Below, in pieces: positions 1 through 9,540 of a stretch of 64,000 nucleotides of DNA (positions are counted from its first letter, which is position 1; the number at the start of each line of letters is the position of its first letter). The DNA lies in assembly GCA_039619475.1 (NCBI GenBank), contig CM077115.1, positions 394,602,557-394,666,556 of the forward strand. The letters run 5' to 3'. The translations under genes were made by a program, and so were the position numbers. The stretch is from Icerya purchasi. Taxonomy: Eukaryota > Arthropoda > Insecta > Hemiptera > Monophlebidae. The notes beneath the pieces were generated by a model, which had not been told where the DNA came from, ran no database searches, and worked only from the letters and a program-made list of their open reading frames with translations.

Positions 1-410
1 GACATTAAACTGTTACATTATTTGACAATAAATGAGGCAATTACCTAGAAGATAATCATTACGAAAGGTCATGGACATTCCGACTTGAGCTGCGAGCCTG
101 CTAGAACACCATTGTTCGCTTTTTACGATCGATGCTCTTATATCGAAGTGTATAGCAAAGAAAAAGTTAAAGTAACCAAAAACCTAATTATATCTATATC
201 AGAGACATCTGGTTGTGTCGGTAATTACTAGAAGTAGAATACAACTATTCTGAGACCCGTGTAAAATAATTGAAATACACGTAAATATGTAACAATGTAA
301 AAGAAGCGCAGGAAGTGGATTAGGTATGAAGGAAACTTAAGCCCCCCCCCGCTCTAATGTTCGGCATAATATTGTGAATCGATTACTTTTTTAAATATAT
401 ATATATGTAT
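1..410. other. AT-rich DNA, no gene seen
   Basis: No open frame with recognisable content and no splice-bounded coding segment. A short C-tract lies near 341-350. Confidence 0.5.
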
Positions 411-658
411 AACTCGGCCATTTTGGCCTCGCAAGAGGCTGCGCCCTTTGATCCCTCTTGTTTATATTTATGTCTCCTTCTCTTATATACTTTGTATAAA
501 ATGATCAAAATTTACAAAGTAATTCTAAATCGGTCCATATGAATATAATAAAATAATCACAAAAATCCTATAAAATATAACAAACGTTACATAAAATTGG
601 GACATTTTTTTTAATGGGGGGTAGCCTAAGAATTATGTTTTGTAATTAATATAGATGT
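411..658 (+). repeat. Interspersed AT-flanked repeat, copy A
   Basis: Begins with aactcggccattttggcctc directly after an (AT)n tract and ends near agcctaagaattatgttttg. The same ordered landmarks (ggccattttggcc hairpin, tatactttgtataaaatga, cctataaaatataacaaacg, cctaagaatta) recur at 54243-54565, 54637-54850 and inverted at 54873-55218. No coding capacity, so it is a non-autonomous element of unknown class. Boundaries rest on comparing the copies. Confidence 0.7.
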
Positions 659-1296
659 ATATAGTGCTGACAGTGTTGCATTTAACATTATATGCTCTAC
701 GAAGTACTAAACGGAACTAGTAGAAATTAATTTCCAATGACAAACTTCCTTTTCGAAAAAACGTCAATAGGAATCAAATGTTATTTATTTGCTACAGGAG
801 AATATGTTAACTGAATCTTTTGAATTTTATAAAAACGATAATATGTCGGAACGATTATCCAAAGGACTATTTTTGGTTGAAAGCACGTCAAAGCAATTTA
901 TATTTGCCTTTAAAGTTTCGAAGTAGATTATATTGCTCATCATTAGACAAACGACTAATGAATTAAACAGAAAAGAATCGTACAAGAGTTACTACAGGGC
1001 TGCTCCAAAGCTGAACCAAACATATATATATATACCAGGCGATTGGGCTCACTAGCTGCTTCGTGGTCTAGCCGTTCGGATTTTTCTTTCTTTTCGTGAA
1101 TATTTAAAAAGAACTGCGGCGTCCCCATAATCTTCATTTAAAAAAATTAATAAAAAATATATGATATGAATACGTCAATTAAGAAAGTTAAATTTGGATT
1201 AAAATATCTCAAAAACTAGAAACCGCTAGCAGAGTAATACATATGAGAGAAATATGTTACATTTAATTATTTTTAAAACGCGATATAAACAATATA
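659..1296. other. No gene recognised
   Basis: AT-rich sequence. A 60-codon minus-strand frame at 955-1137 has no recognisable content. Confidence 0.5.
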
Positions 1297-1440
1297 AGCC
1301 AGTTACCGTAGCGTAATTGATTAGGCACGGGCGTTTTTTTTAGTTAGGACCTGGTTCGAATTGCGCTACCGTACACCGAAACTTCCAAAAATGTCACTTG
1401 CAGAGGGTGAATGTCCATAGTTGACGTTCAATTAATGATA
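1297..1440 (+). repeat. tRNA-derived SINE, family 1, copy 1
   Basis: Contains an A-box-like stretch (gtagcgtaattgattaggca) and a B-box-like stretch (gacctggttcgaattgc) of a type 2 RNA polymerase III promoter. A unique region with acttccaaaaatg and catagttgacg follows. The same order is found at 57128-57268, where an A-run ends the copy. A decayed copy with no clear tail. Confidence 0.55.
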
Positions 1441-1994
1441 CTTATTTCTTTAAATTTTTTTCCAACAATGTACTTATAGAAACGAGTTTTTTTCCTATGT
1501 TATCACGTTTTTATTTTTGTTTTATTTCATACATTAAGTTGTGATTTGTGGGTTGTGCATAACTGCTGAGGCTCTTACAACTCACGAATCACCTACAACT
1601 ACAGTGCATGAAGGGAATCGTATTAATTAGGAAAGGGTTTACGGATAATCTGCGATATTGGTTGTTAAACATGATTTCGGTTAGAGATCTTAGTTTAAGG
1701 CAAAGTGGAGATAAATTGGTAGTGCAAAAGGATTTATTTAAGGAAATCGTTGTTTAGCTTCATAACTGCTACTGCAGAGAATACAAGTGCTCAGTCCTCG
1801 GTAGAAAGTGCAAGAAAGAATCACCATTCAGCATTGTGGGCAAGCGTGGTGGAAGTGGCGCGGTTTAAATTGTAAAAAATAAACAGTGGTAGATTTTATT
1901 CTGAAATAGTTCTGAAATACATCGATAAAAGAAAAATAACAAAAAAATACATCAAGGCTCGAAATCAAGCGAATGTGTACTACAGAACATTGGA

Positions 1995-2776
1995 ACAAAA
2001 TACAGTAAAGAAAAAACCGTAAGGTGTGCTTTTAATAATTCGGCATTTTTAATTTTATAATTCTAGGGTTTTGCACTTGTTCCACATTTTAATAACGAAA
2101 ATACGCGAATTAAAACAAAAACTAATTTTGTAGCTAAAATAAAATGAGGTGTGAAATGTTTTAGATTGTCCTCGAACTCTTGAATTTTGTATTTTTTTTG
2201 TTTTTTCCATATTATAATGAAAAATGTGAGCGATTACAAATGAAAATCAACTCCGTAGTTACACGGCCTACGGAATTCCTGAAAATATTTTTTTGCAGCT
2301 CAGTTTTCGCGTTCTCAAAATGTAAGCTGTTTAATTTAAAAATTTTCGAGGCTTCATGGTTATCCTACAGTCTAGCGATAAAAGTACGTCATTTAAAAAA
2401 AAATTGACTCTCCAGCTTCCACAAAAAAAGGTTGTGAATTTTTTCTGGTTTCTGGTCTCACCGATTTTTGTGAATATTTGTCCAACTTTGAAGTATTTAA
2501 ATTTTTGAATTTTTGTATTTTTACAATCCCTCCTTAAAAATATGAATTTCGTAGCTACTATAGAATAACAAACTGTATAGTTTTTGAAAAAACGAATTTT
2601 GTAGCTTGATTTTCACATTTATCGAAATTTGGGCTCTTTAGAATTATAATTGTAGGGGTTTCATGGTTTTCATATATTTTAGCGACAAAGAAAGTACGTC
2701 ATTCGAATAGAAAAGTTACTTTCATGGAACTAGTCTTACTGATTTAGGTGGATATTTATCTAAATTTAAGCTCGAA

Positions 2777-2778
<2 letters not shown>
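1995..2778. repeat. Diverged ~300-bp tandem repeat, left part
   Basis: At least three degenerate units share landmarks in the same order: a 'tttgtagct' / 'ccgtagtt' / 'ttcgtagct' box, a 'taattgtaggggtttcatgg'-like box, 'tagcga..aaagtacgtcatt', and 'accgatttttgtgaatattt' / 'actgatttaggtggatattt'. The spacing between the first boxes near 2250 and 2545 is about 300 bp. A further unit resumes at 7185-7400, across the Jockey insertion, so the repeat predates it. Confidence 0.55.
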
Positions 2779-2812
<34 letters not shown>

Positions 2813-2857
2813 ACTTCTGCCGATTCGTGCCTAGCCTATTTGGCTATCTGCGAATGG

Positions 2858-2903
2858 ACTCAATGTATTCAGTTGAGTGGAGAATACATCCATTGATGTA
2901 TTC
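2858..2903 (-). promoter_or_regulatory. Two adjacent hairpins in the Jockey 3' UTR
   Basis: Just downstream of the ORF2 stop are two perfect inverted repeats. One pairs gaatacatc (2882-2890) with gatgtattc (2895-2903) around a 4-nt loop. The other pairs actcaa (2858-2863) with ttgagt (2873-2878). Several LINE reverse transcriptases recognise 3' UTR stem-loops of their own RNA, so these may be template-recognition structures; that role is inferred. Confidence 0.45.
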
Positions 2904-2913
2904 AGCCCATCTC

Positions 2914-5568
2914 TTATACTAGATCACGGATCCTAGTTCTTTCCAGTCTTCTTGTTATTGCATTGTCCGGAAGGGCAGCTACCAGCTCGTTACTATGTCC
3001 ACAGAGGCGTAACGCATGACTACGAGCGCGTTGCTTTATAGCCTCATCGACAGTACAGACTCTTAGGTCTCGATGAATAGCCTCATTGGTAACATACCAC
3101 GGCATTCTGTATATCAACCGTAGCGTTTTATTCTGGAATCGCTGTATCACATTTCTGTTTGACTTCTTTGCACAGCCCCAAATTGGTGCTGCATAAGTCC
3201 ACGTAGGTTTAAGGATAGCATTGTATATTAAGACCCTATTAGCTAAGGAGAGGTTCGAATGATATCCTATTAGCCAATATAGCGATCTTAATTTAATATC
3301 AAGCTTATTCCTTAATTTCTGTACGTGTGTCCTCCAGCTTAAGGTACGGTCTAAGTGAACTCCTAGGTATCTGTCACTATTGCTTCTTGGTATAGTGTTA
3401 CCACCCAGTGTTAGGTGGAGCTGGTGCTCAGCTCTCTTGGTAAATGATACATGACTACACTTTTCCAGGTTCACTTCGAGTTTCCACGTTTGAGCCCACT
3501 GTAGAACCGTATTCGCGCTTTTCTGTAGCTCAGCAACTGCAATATCAGCCCTCTTGTCTTGCGAAATTAGCATTGTGTCATCGGCAAATGTAGCCACTTC
3601 AATATTTCCTTCGGTGGGAAGGTCTGCTGCGTAGATATTATACAGAATCGGCCCTAATACACTACCCTGCGGAACGCCAGACGTGATTGGATGCAGCTGA
3701 GAGTAGTCATCACTACATTTGACGCGAAATTTTCTGTTCGTTATGTACGACTTGATGAGTTGATAATACTGTATAGGGAATGCTGCTTTAAGTTTATATA
3801 GTAATCCTTTATGCCATATTTTGTCGAATGCTTTTGTGAAATCTATAAACAAGGCTTCGGTATATTTTTTGTTCTGAATACCTTCTTCAATTATTTCTGC
3901 AATTCTATGTATCTGTTGTTCAGTGGAGTGAGCGCTCCTGAAGCCAAACTGATGTTGTGGAATAATTTTTCTTTCTTCCATTATTTTGGTTAGCCTGACA
4001 GATATTAACTTTTCAAGTAATTTAGCAAGAGTAGATAACAGTGATATTGGACGGTAGGATGCCGGATGAGTACCATCTTTTCCAGGCTTCAGAATCATAA
4101 TAATTTGGGAAAATTTCCATTGGGCTGGAAAGTATGACGTTCTCATAATAGCATTGTATATGTATGTTAGCAAGATTACAGATTTTTTTGGCAGTTCTTT
4201 TATCATCCTAGCTGTTATCATATCGAATCCAGGACTTTTTTTATTATTTAAATGTTTAATATGTTTCTTTACCTCTGTAGGAGAGAACATTCTAATTTTT
4301 GTATTATTTAGCTGTACTTCCGGGAATACTAGATTGGTGGTTATGTTGTCTGTTTTAAAAACGTTAGCCAAGTATTTAGCAAACGTGTCAGCCCTCTGCT
4401 TACTACTTCTTGCCCACTGTCCATCATTTTGCTTCAAGGGTGAGTTTCGTATTACCGGTCTGTTCATTCCTTTTGTTGCCTTCCAAAGGTTATATTCAGA
4501 ATTTTTGGTTGGGGTTAACGTAGCTACATAGTTAGAGAATGATTCATCTTTTAATTCTTTTAGGGCGTATTTAACTCGCCTAGTTAATATATTTAATTGG
4601 TGTTTATTTTCTAATGTTCTATTCCTTTGCCATAGAGAACGCGCTTTCCTTTTCTGATTTATTAGCTCACGTATAATTTTTGGATAGCTGTGGGTCTGGA
4701 CATTTGTTTCATGTGGAGTAGAGTTGGTGACGGCTGTCTGCAGTTGTTCAGTAAACTGCCTCACTGCGTGCTCGATTTGATCAGGCGTTTTTAATTTAAT
4801 TGATAAATCAGTATCTTGTTGTAGGAGAACTTTATAACATTCCCAGTCAGTTTTCCTATTGTGTAGCAATCTTGTTTTTGCTGTGTGTTTTACCTCAGCA
4901 CTTAGCGTGGCTATTATTGGCGAGTGATCGGAGAAAATTTGATCATAGCTAGATTGTATTGATGTACAGTTAGGATGTATGCCTTTAATCAGAAACAGAT
5001 CTAATAGATCAGGAGTACGATTAGTATCTGCAGGCCAGTAAGTCGGTTCGCCCGTTGAGAGAAATCTACATTTTTGTTCATTAGCTGCTTTGTATAGCTT
5101 TGTACCTCTTGTATTAGTTAACCGCGATCCATAATGTACATGTTTCGCATTGAAGTCACCACCAACTAAGAACTTAGGTCCTAGTTTTAGTATCAGGTCC
5201 TTGAACTTACTGACTTCTATCGTATGTCTCGGAGGGCAATATACTGCAGCTACGGCTAACTGGTTCCTTGGTTGTTCCACTATAATAACTGTGGCCTGTA
5301 TTTCATCAGTTTGATATTTGTCCGTTTCATAATGCTTTATATTATCCCGTATAATTATCGCAGTACCCCCATGCGCATTGCCGGAAGGGTGTAGCGTGTA
5401 ATAGCATACATAATTTGGAATATAAAAGTAGCTTTTATTAGTAAGTCTTGCCTCAGATATTAGAAGTATATCGATTTTTTCCTCTTTTAAATAGTATATT
5501 ATTTCTTGGGTATGATTTAATAACCCGTTTGCGTTCCACTGTGCAACTCTTAGGTACTGAGAGGTCAT
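2914..5568 (-). CDS. Jockey LINE ORF2: AP-like endonuclease + reverse transcriptase, 884 aa, intact
   Basis: Encodes the enzymes of target-primed reverse transcription. Residues ~5-220 form an exonuclease/endonuclease/phosphatase-type endonuclease: WNANGL near the N-terminus, a SEARL catalytic Glu box, GGDFNAKH near residue 138, and SDHSPI near 215. Residues ~440-720 form the reverse transcriptase: KSPGFD, SYRPISLL, FIDFTKAFD, GVPQGSVLGP and the catalytic ATFADDT box. The C-terminal thumb region has YLGVHLDR and TYAAPIWG. There is no RNase H domain, as is usual for Jockey. Length is normal for the clade. The start ATG shares its last two bases with the ORF1 stop (sequence ATGA), so translation is probably coupled to ORF1 termination. 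No internal stop or frameshift is seen. Confidence 0.93.
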   Translation of the reverse strand: MTSQYLRVAQWNANGLLNHTQEIIYYLKEEKIDILLISEARLTNKSYFYIPNYVCYYTLHPSGNAHGGTAIIIRDNIKHYETDKYQTDEIQATVIIVEQPRNQLAVAAVYCPPRHTIEVSKFKDLILKLGPKFLVGGDFNAKHVHYGSRLTNTRGTKLYKAANEQKCRFLSTGEPTYWPADTNRTPDLLDLFLIKGIHPNCTSIQSSYDQIFSDHSPIIATLSAEVKHTAKTRLLHNRKTDWECYKVLLQQDTDLSIKLKTPDQIEHAVRQFTEQLQTAVTNSTPHETNVQTHSYPKIIRELINQKRKARSLWQRNRTLENKHQLNILTRRVKYALKELKDESFSNYVATLTPTKNSEYNLWKATKGMNRPVIRNSPLKQNDGQWARSSKQRADTFAKYLANVFKTDNITTNLVFPEVQLNNTKIRMFSPTEVKKHIKHLNNKKSPGFDMITARMIKELPKKSVILLTYIYNAIMRTSYFPAQWKFSQIIMILKPGKDGTHPASYRPISLLSTLAKLLEKLISVRLTKIMEERKIIPQHQFGFRSAHSTEQQIHRIAEIIEEGIQNKKYTEALFIDFTKAFDKIWHKGLLYKLKAAFPIQYYQLIKSYITNRKFRVKCSDDYSQLHPITSGVPQGSVLGPILYNIYAADLPTEGNIEVATFADDTMLISQDKRADIAVAELQKSANTVLQWAQTWKLEVNLEKCSHVSFTKRAEHQLHLTLGGNTIPRSNSDRYLGVHLDRTLSWRTHVQKLRNKLDIKLRSLYWLIGYHSNLSLANRVLIYNAILKPTWTYAAPIWGCAKKSNRNVIQRFQNKTLRLIYRMPWYVTNEAIHRDLRVCTVDEAIKQRARSHALRLCGHSNELVAALPDNAITRRLERTRIRDLV

Positions 5569-6482
5569 TTAACTAGTTTTGTTACAACTTGAGTTAGCAT
5601 ATTGACTATTACGTTATTTTGGTTTATCAGTTGTGTGAACATGTTTTCGAAACGAGTTACAAATGTATTTAAAAGAGTTGCTACATTTGCACTATCAGCT
5701 GTTGTCTCATTCTGTGATGTAACTTGCGCGTATGATCTTCTATTTGCATATGCAGATCGGATTGCCTCGGATTCGACACACGGAGGAGCAGGTGGAGGTA
5801 GTTCACTAGATATATACTGGTCGATGCGTTTTTTCGATATTGTTTTATCCCTGAAGTTAGGATTTTTGTTCAATAGAGATTTATATACTTCGCATCCCTT
5901 GTAGTTCGCTGGATGGTTCCCTTCGCAAAAGGCGCATGTAGCCGGTACATCACGTTTCCTAGTACAGAATCTTGAATCATGTCCCTCTCCACATTTTACG
6001 CACACAAAAGGACGATAGCAATAATTTTTTGTATGGCCATATTGCTGACATCTTATGCATTGAGGAATTATATTAGTTTTCCTTGGAGCTTCGACTTGAA
6101 TTTTAACATTAAGTAGATATTTCAGTTGATATATGTCTTTATTATTTTCCGCTGGTTCTAATTCAACCGTGAATAGTGGTAATGGTTCTTTCGATATCCT
6201 ATGTCTAATATTTATAGCATTTCTGACCTGGTGGCCATAATTGGCTAGGTCTTGTGTAATATCAGCGATGCTTATAGAGTGGTGCAGGCCTCTAATTATT
6301 ACTTTGTACGCCCTTTCATTTTTTGGTTGATGAGTATATCTAAATACATTTTTATCATTAAGATGCTTACATAATTTACGATAGGAGTCTATATCCTTTG
6401 TTATTATTTTTACTTTATTATTCGTTAAAGTTTTGGTTTCAAATTGTTCTATAGTCAAAACATTTTTTATTTCAGCCAACAT
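5565..6482 (-). pseudogene. Jockey LINE ORF1 (gag-like), C-terminal part with zinc knuckles
   Basis: Nucleic-acid-binding gag-like protein. An N-terminal RNA-recognition-like region (SYRKLCKHLND, FRYTHQPK, YKVIIRGLH) is followed by consecutive CCHC-type knuckles at about residues 142-200 (CIRCQQYGHTKNYC, CVKCGEGHDSRFC, CAFCEGNHPANYKGC). Its stop overlaps the ORF2 start by four bases. The frame differs from the upstream ORF1 part at 6497-6994. The two would join after loss or gain of one base in the G-run near 6497-6500, so this ORF1 looks inactivated by a single-base indel. Homologous to the decayed copy at 48.4-49.5 kb. Confidence 0.85.
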
Positions 6483-6496
6483 AGCACTGAAGTTAA

Positions 6497-6994
6497 CTAC
6501 CCCTCGACGTATACAGGCGGAGGTTTTTGCAAATTTTTAACAAATGAGTTTTGCTGTTTATCAGGGACCGTAACGTCCATATCAGCATTGTTTGTAGTTT
6601 GTAGTGGGCTAAATCTATTTCTAGTACTTATTTTATTTGCGATTTCCCAGCTATTGCCGGAAGAATTGCTTGTTTTCGATCTTTTTCTTTTTAATTTAAT
6701 CACTTGCCAGGTGTTCGCATTTTGAGTATTTGTCGTATTAGAGTAATTATGAATTAAATCGGAGTTTAAAAGCGTTTCCGATGTGTTGCTATTTGTTGCG
6801 TTTTCGTTTAAAGAACGATTGCATAATTGTGATGTAATAATATCATTTGTATCGATCGTATAAAAAGGAACGGACTCACCATTGTTAATTTCGGCTTCAT
6901 TGTTAGCGTTAGAATTATCTGTCGACCGATTATTATCTGCTTGATTTAATTGACTTAATTGCCGGCGAGCGGGTATCGGCGACCTGGTAGTCAT
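6497..6994 (-). pseudogene. Jockey LINE ORF1, N-terminal part
   Basis: 165 codons, Asn- and Ser-rich and low in complexity, typical of the disordered N-terminus of Jockey gag proteins. It ends with PPPVYVEG followed by a stop; in related elements this proline-rich motif leads directly into the gag domain, which continues here in another frame at 6482. The start ATG at 6994 follows a CG-rich leader. I read the break as a one-base deletion in the element and not as a natural ORF end. Confidence 0.75.
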
Positions 6995-7184
6995 GGTAGA
7001 GGAGTACGCACGCGCGCGCGCGCGAGGGGAAAAATATCACGTTGTCTATCGAGCCGCTAGCGGTAGCGGTTGTATATACGCGCCACTGATAAGGAAATAG
7101 ACAGAGATAGCTGCGAAAAATTACGTTAGTAGGTACTATCTCAAAATGAACGCAGAATATTATACTACACTATTGAGCTAACAT

Positions 7185-7440
7185 CCTTACCGACATTTTT
7201 TAACGGTTGTATTTTTTCAGTATTCTAAAGACGAAAATACACCGAAGAAAAAAAAAAGAAATCAATTCTGTAGCTATTACAGAGCCGGGTGAGGGTTTTT
7301 TTTAAAGTTTATTCTTAAAACTTGATTTGCACTTTTTCCAAAATTTCCGTACTTTAATTTATAATTTTTTTAGTTACATCGTTTTTCTATAATCAGGCTG
7401 TTCTCTGCTTTCTGATCATTCCTGGGATTTTATTATTCTC
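7185..7440. repeat. Diverged ~300-bp tandem repeat, right part
   Basis: Continues the unit structure seen at 1995-2778: 'ttaccgacatttttt', then 'atcaattctgtagctattac', 'cttgatttgcactttttcc' and 'taatttataatttttttagt'. Its position just beyond the Jockey 5' end indicates that the LINE inserted inside a unit. Confidence 0.45.
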
Positions 7441-8125
7441 CGATATGCTCACTTGTCCACGTTCTTTCTTACCTCCATTCCATTCAAACTGATTTGCTAT
7501 GGGTTCCCAGCCATTCAGGCATTTTTGGCAATGAAGTGCTGGACTCCTTGGCTCGGATTGCTGCTTCTTCCCACCTTTTTTTTTTTAAAAAAAAAAATCC
7601 ATCTTCTAAGCTCCTTCCGCTGTGTAAAAATTTCCATCTTAGGTTTTGGTCGGATATTTATGTTTCCCCTTTTTCTAACAATTGTTCTTCCTATCTGTCT
7701 CTTCAACCTAGTTTTCCTGCCAATCAGTAGTTCTCTCTGTTTCCTTCACTTAGTTGTCCTATTGTTGTCTCCGTCATTCGTCTGCACTTTGGCTACACTC
7801 CGTTGCCTTCCTTTTTCCGCTGGTTTCTTCCCAAAATTGTCCTCTCTACCCAAACGAGAAGATGCTGGTCATGCGTTTAATAAGTGTTAATCTCTTTCTG
7901 TCGAGCGTTCTGCTTTTCAATTTTTTGCGAATCGGTATTCTTACTCCCTATTGTGTGCCTCCTATATGCTGTCTTTTCCTTTTCCACATATTGTTCCCAT
8001 TGTTTGTTCTTTCCTACTAGGTCTGACCGCAACAAAATATAACTGATTCATTTTCCTTTCTAATTGTTTCTGAGTGAAAGTTTCTGGTTGACGAGCCCAG
8101 TAAAAAAAAAAAAGAAAAAAAAAGA
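7440..8125 (+). mobile_element. 3' end of an RNase H-encoding LINE (C/T-rich family)
   Basis: A 5'-truncated copy. It starts in the RNase H domain: WVPSHSGIFGNEVLDSLAR at about 7496-7555 matches the conserved last part of LINE RNase H. It then runs through a decayed C-terminal region (RLHFGYTPLPSF at ~7775) similar in layout to the fragments at 45520-47060 and 59160-59530. It ends with tggttgacgagccca and an A-rich tail (8101-8130). Frameshifts and an embedded T/A run (7577-7600) make it non-coding today. The clade is probably I- or R1-related. Confidence 0.6.
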
Positions 8126-8130
8126 AAGAA

Positions 8131-9532
8131 AATATGTCATTACAAAAAATATTAACCCTCTAGCTTCCACAGGACTGGCTATACCGTTTATAGCCTTGCA
8201 GTTTTATAAACTAAATATATATGTAAATAAAAAAGTAAAAAAATAATTGCCCGCTCTTACTTTTTTTATTTGTTTATTTAATGCATGTATATATATATAA
8301 TTTAATTCATTTTAGAACAGCACTTTAGTTCTTTCTTTTTTGTTAATTCATTAGTTGCCTCTCTGATGATGTACTATGTAAACTACACGTATTTCAACTT
8401 CGTAGTACAATATTAATTGTTTTGAAGTAGTTTCTACCGAAAATAGACGCGAAGATAACCTTAACTTATATCAACGATTATCGCCTTGTATACATCACTT
8501 TAATAAAAGAGGGGATACGAGAGACGTTTTTGTCAACAAAAATGTTTTTCTATATGTTGTTTGGCTTTTCCTAATTTTCTATTAAGTTTAGTGTCAGAGA
8601 TCATCAATGAAATGTTCCCCCCAATAGTGGTTGAAGTGACAATTGTAAAATTTTCAATTAGATGTTCTTTTTTATTGTTCTGTTGTATATTTTTTCAACA
8701 ATTTATTTCTGTTTATAAGGGATGGGGAAAGTAACATTTGGAACGTCATAACTAAAACCGTAAGGTATTCCAGAACAAAATACACCGCTAAAAGGGAAAC
8801 ATAACTTAGTTGTTACCTTCAAGTCGGTTCTTTCGTCTGGTCATTAAGAGAGTGTAATAAAATGGCTCAGTCTAATTAACGAGATTGCAAAAATAGAATA
8901 ATAAAAAACAAGCTGAAAGGAATTCATTATTCGAATTAATGAAAAGCTGGTAATTTTGGACTGAAATTAGGAAGATCAAAAATGAAATTAATTTACAATA
9001 TGCAGTACTGAAACAAGTGTGAAAATAAAAATACTGCACACGTATCACGTATGTAGGTTAAAAAATTCCTGTTTATTAAGTGTTCAGATAATTTTTAACT
9101 TTATTGAGCGTGGGAAAAAGTAATACTAAAAGACTCGCCTACATGATGATGGTCGAAACAAGCACAGGGGAAAGATTTATACCATATACCGAAGGAAGCA
9201 GTGAAGAACTCTTGAAGCGTAGAACATTTAGAGCTGTGCAGATGTTATGCGGTAAAAATATTTAAGGCTAAGAAAAGGGATCACGGTTGTTTTTCAGTTC
9301 ATTTAAATTTAAAACGATTGAAAAAATAATTAAAAAAACATTAAACGAAAAAAATGTCAGTACTGCTAATGACTGTCGTAATGATGTGCAAGGGAAATTG
9401 AAAAAGACGTATTTAGTACGAATTTTTCTTTGAAGCCTTTAAATTGAATTTAATGGAGTTAAATCCGTTTAATTAAAAAATTGTTTATTATCCCGAATGG
9501 TTCATGAGATATTTGCGGAGCTTGCTAACAAC
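8131..9532. other. No gene recognised
   Basis: AT-rich, with no coding segment, RNA gene or clear repeat. A phrase 'ctctagcttccacagg' near 8157 resembles the tandem repeat at 2407-2422. Confidence 0.5.
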
Positions 9533-9540
9533 TGTAAGAG

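Larger units (their letters stand above)
2779..7110 (-). mobile_element. Jockey-clade non-LTR retrotransposon, nearly full length
   Basis: On the minus strand the order is a 5' region rich in CG dinucleotides (7000-7110), a gag-like ORF1 split by a frameshift (6994 to 5565), an intact ORF2 with endonuclease and reverse transcriptase (5568 to 2914), a ~105-bp 3' UTR and a 31-nt A-tail (the T-run at 2779-2809). The absence of an RNase H domain, the FNAKH endonuclease motif and the FADDT reverse transcriptase box fit the Jockey clade. The long clean tail and intact ORF2 suggest a fairly recent insertion. The exact 5' end and a target-site duplication could not be identified; the flanking tandem repeat puts the 5' end between about 7100 and 7190. 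Confidence 0.9.

Noticed and set aside
955..1137. Minus-strand 60-codon frame
   Set aside because: No recognisable motif, no start context or splice support, in AT-rich DNA beside repeats; chance frame.
3811..4531. Plus-strand frames of 60 and 125 codons
   Set aside because: They lie antisense within the Jockey ORF2 and are shadows of its reverse transcriptase codons.
2779..7200. Target-site duplication of the Jockey element
   Set aside because: The sequence before the T-run (aagctcgaaag) was not found near 7000-7200; no duplication can be claimed.
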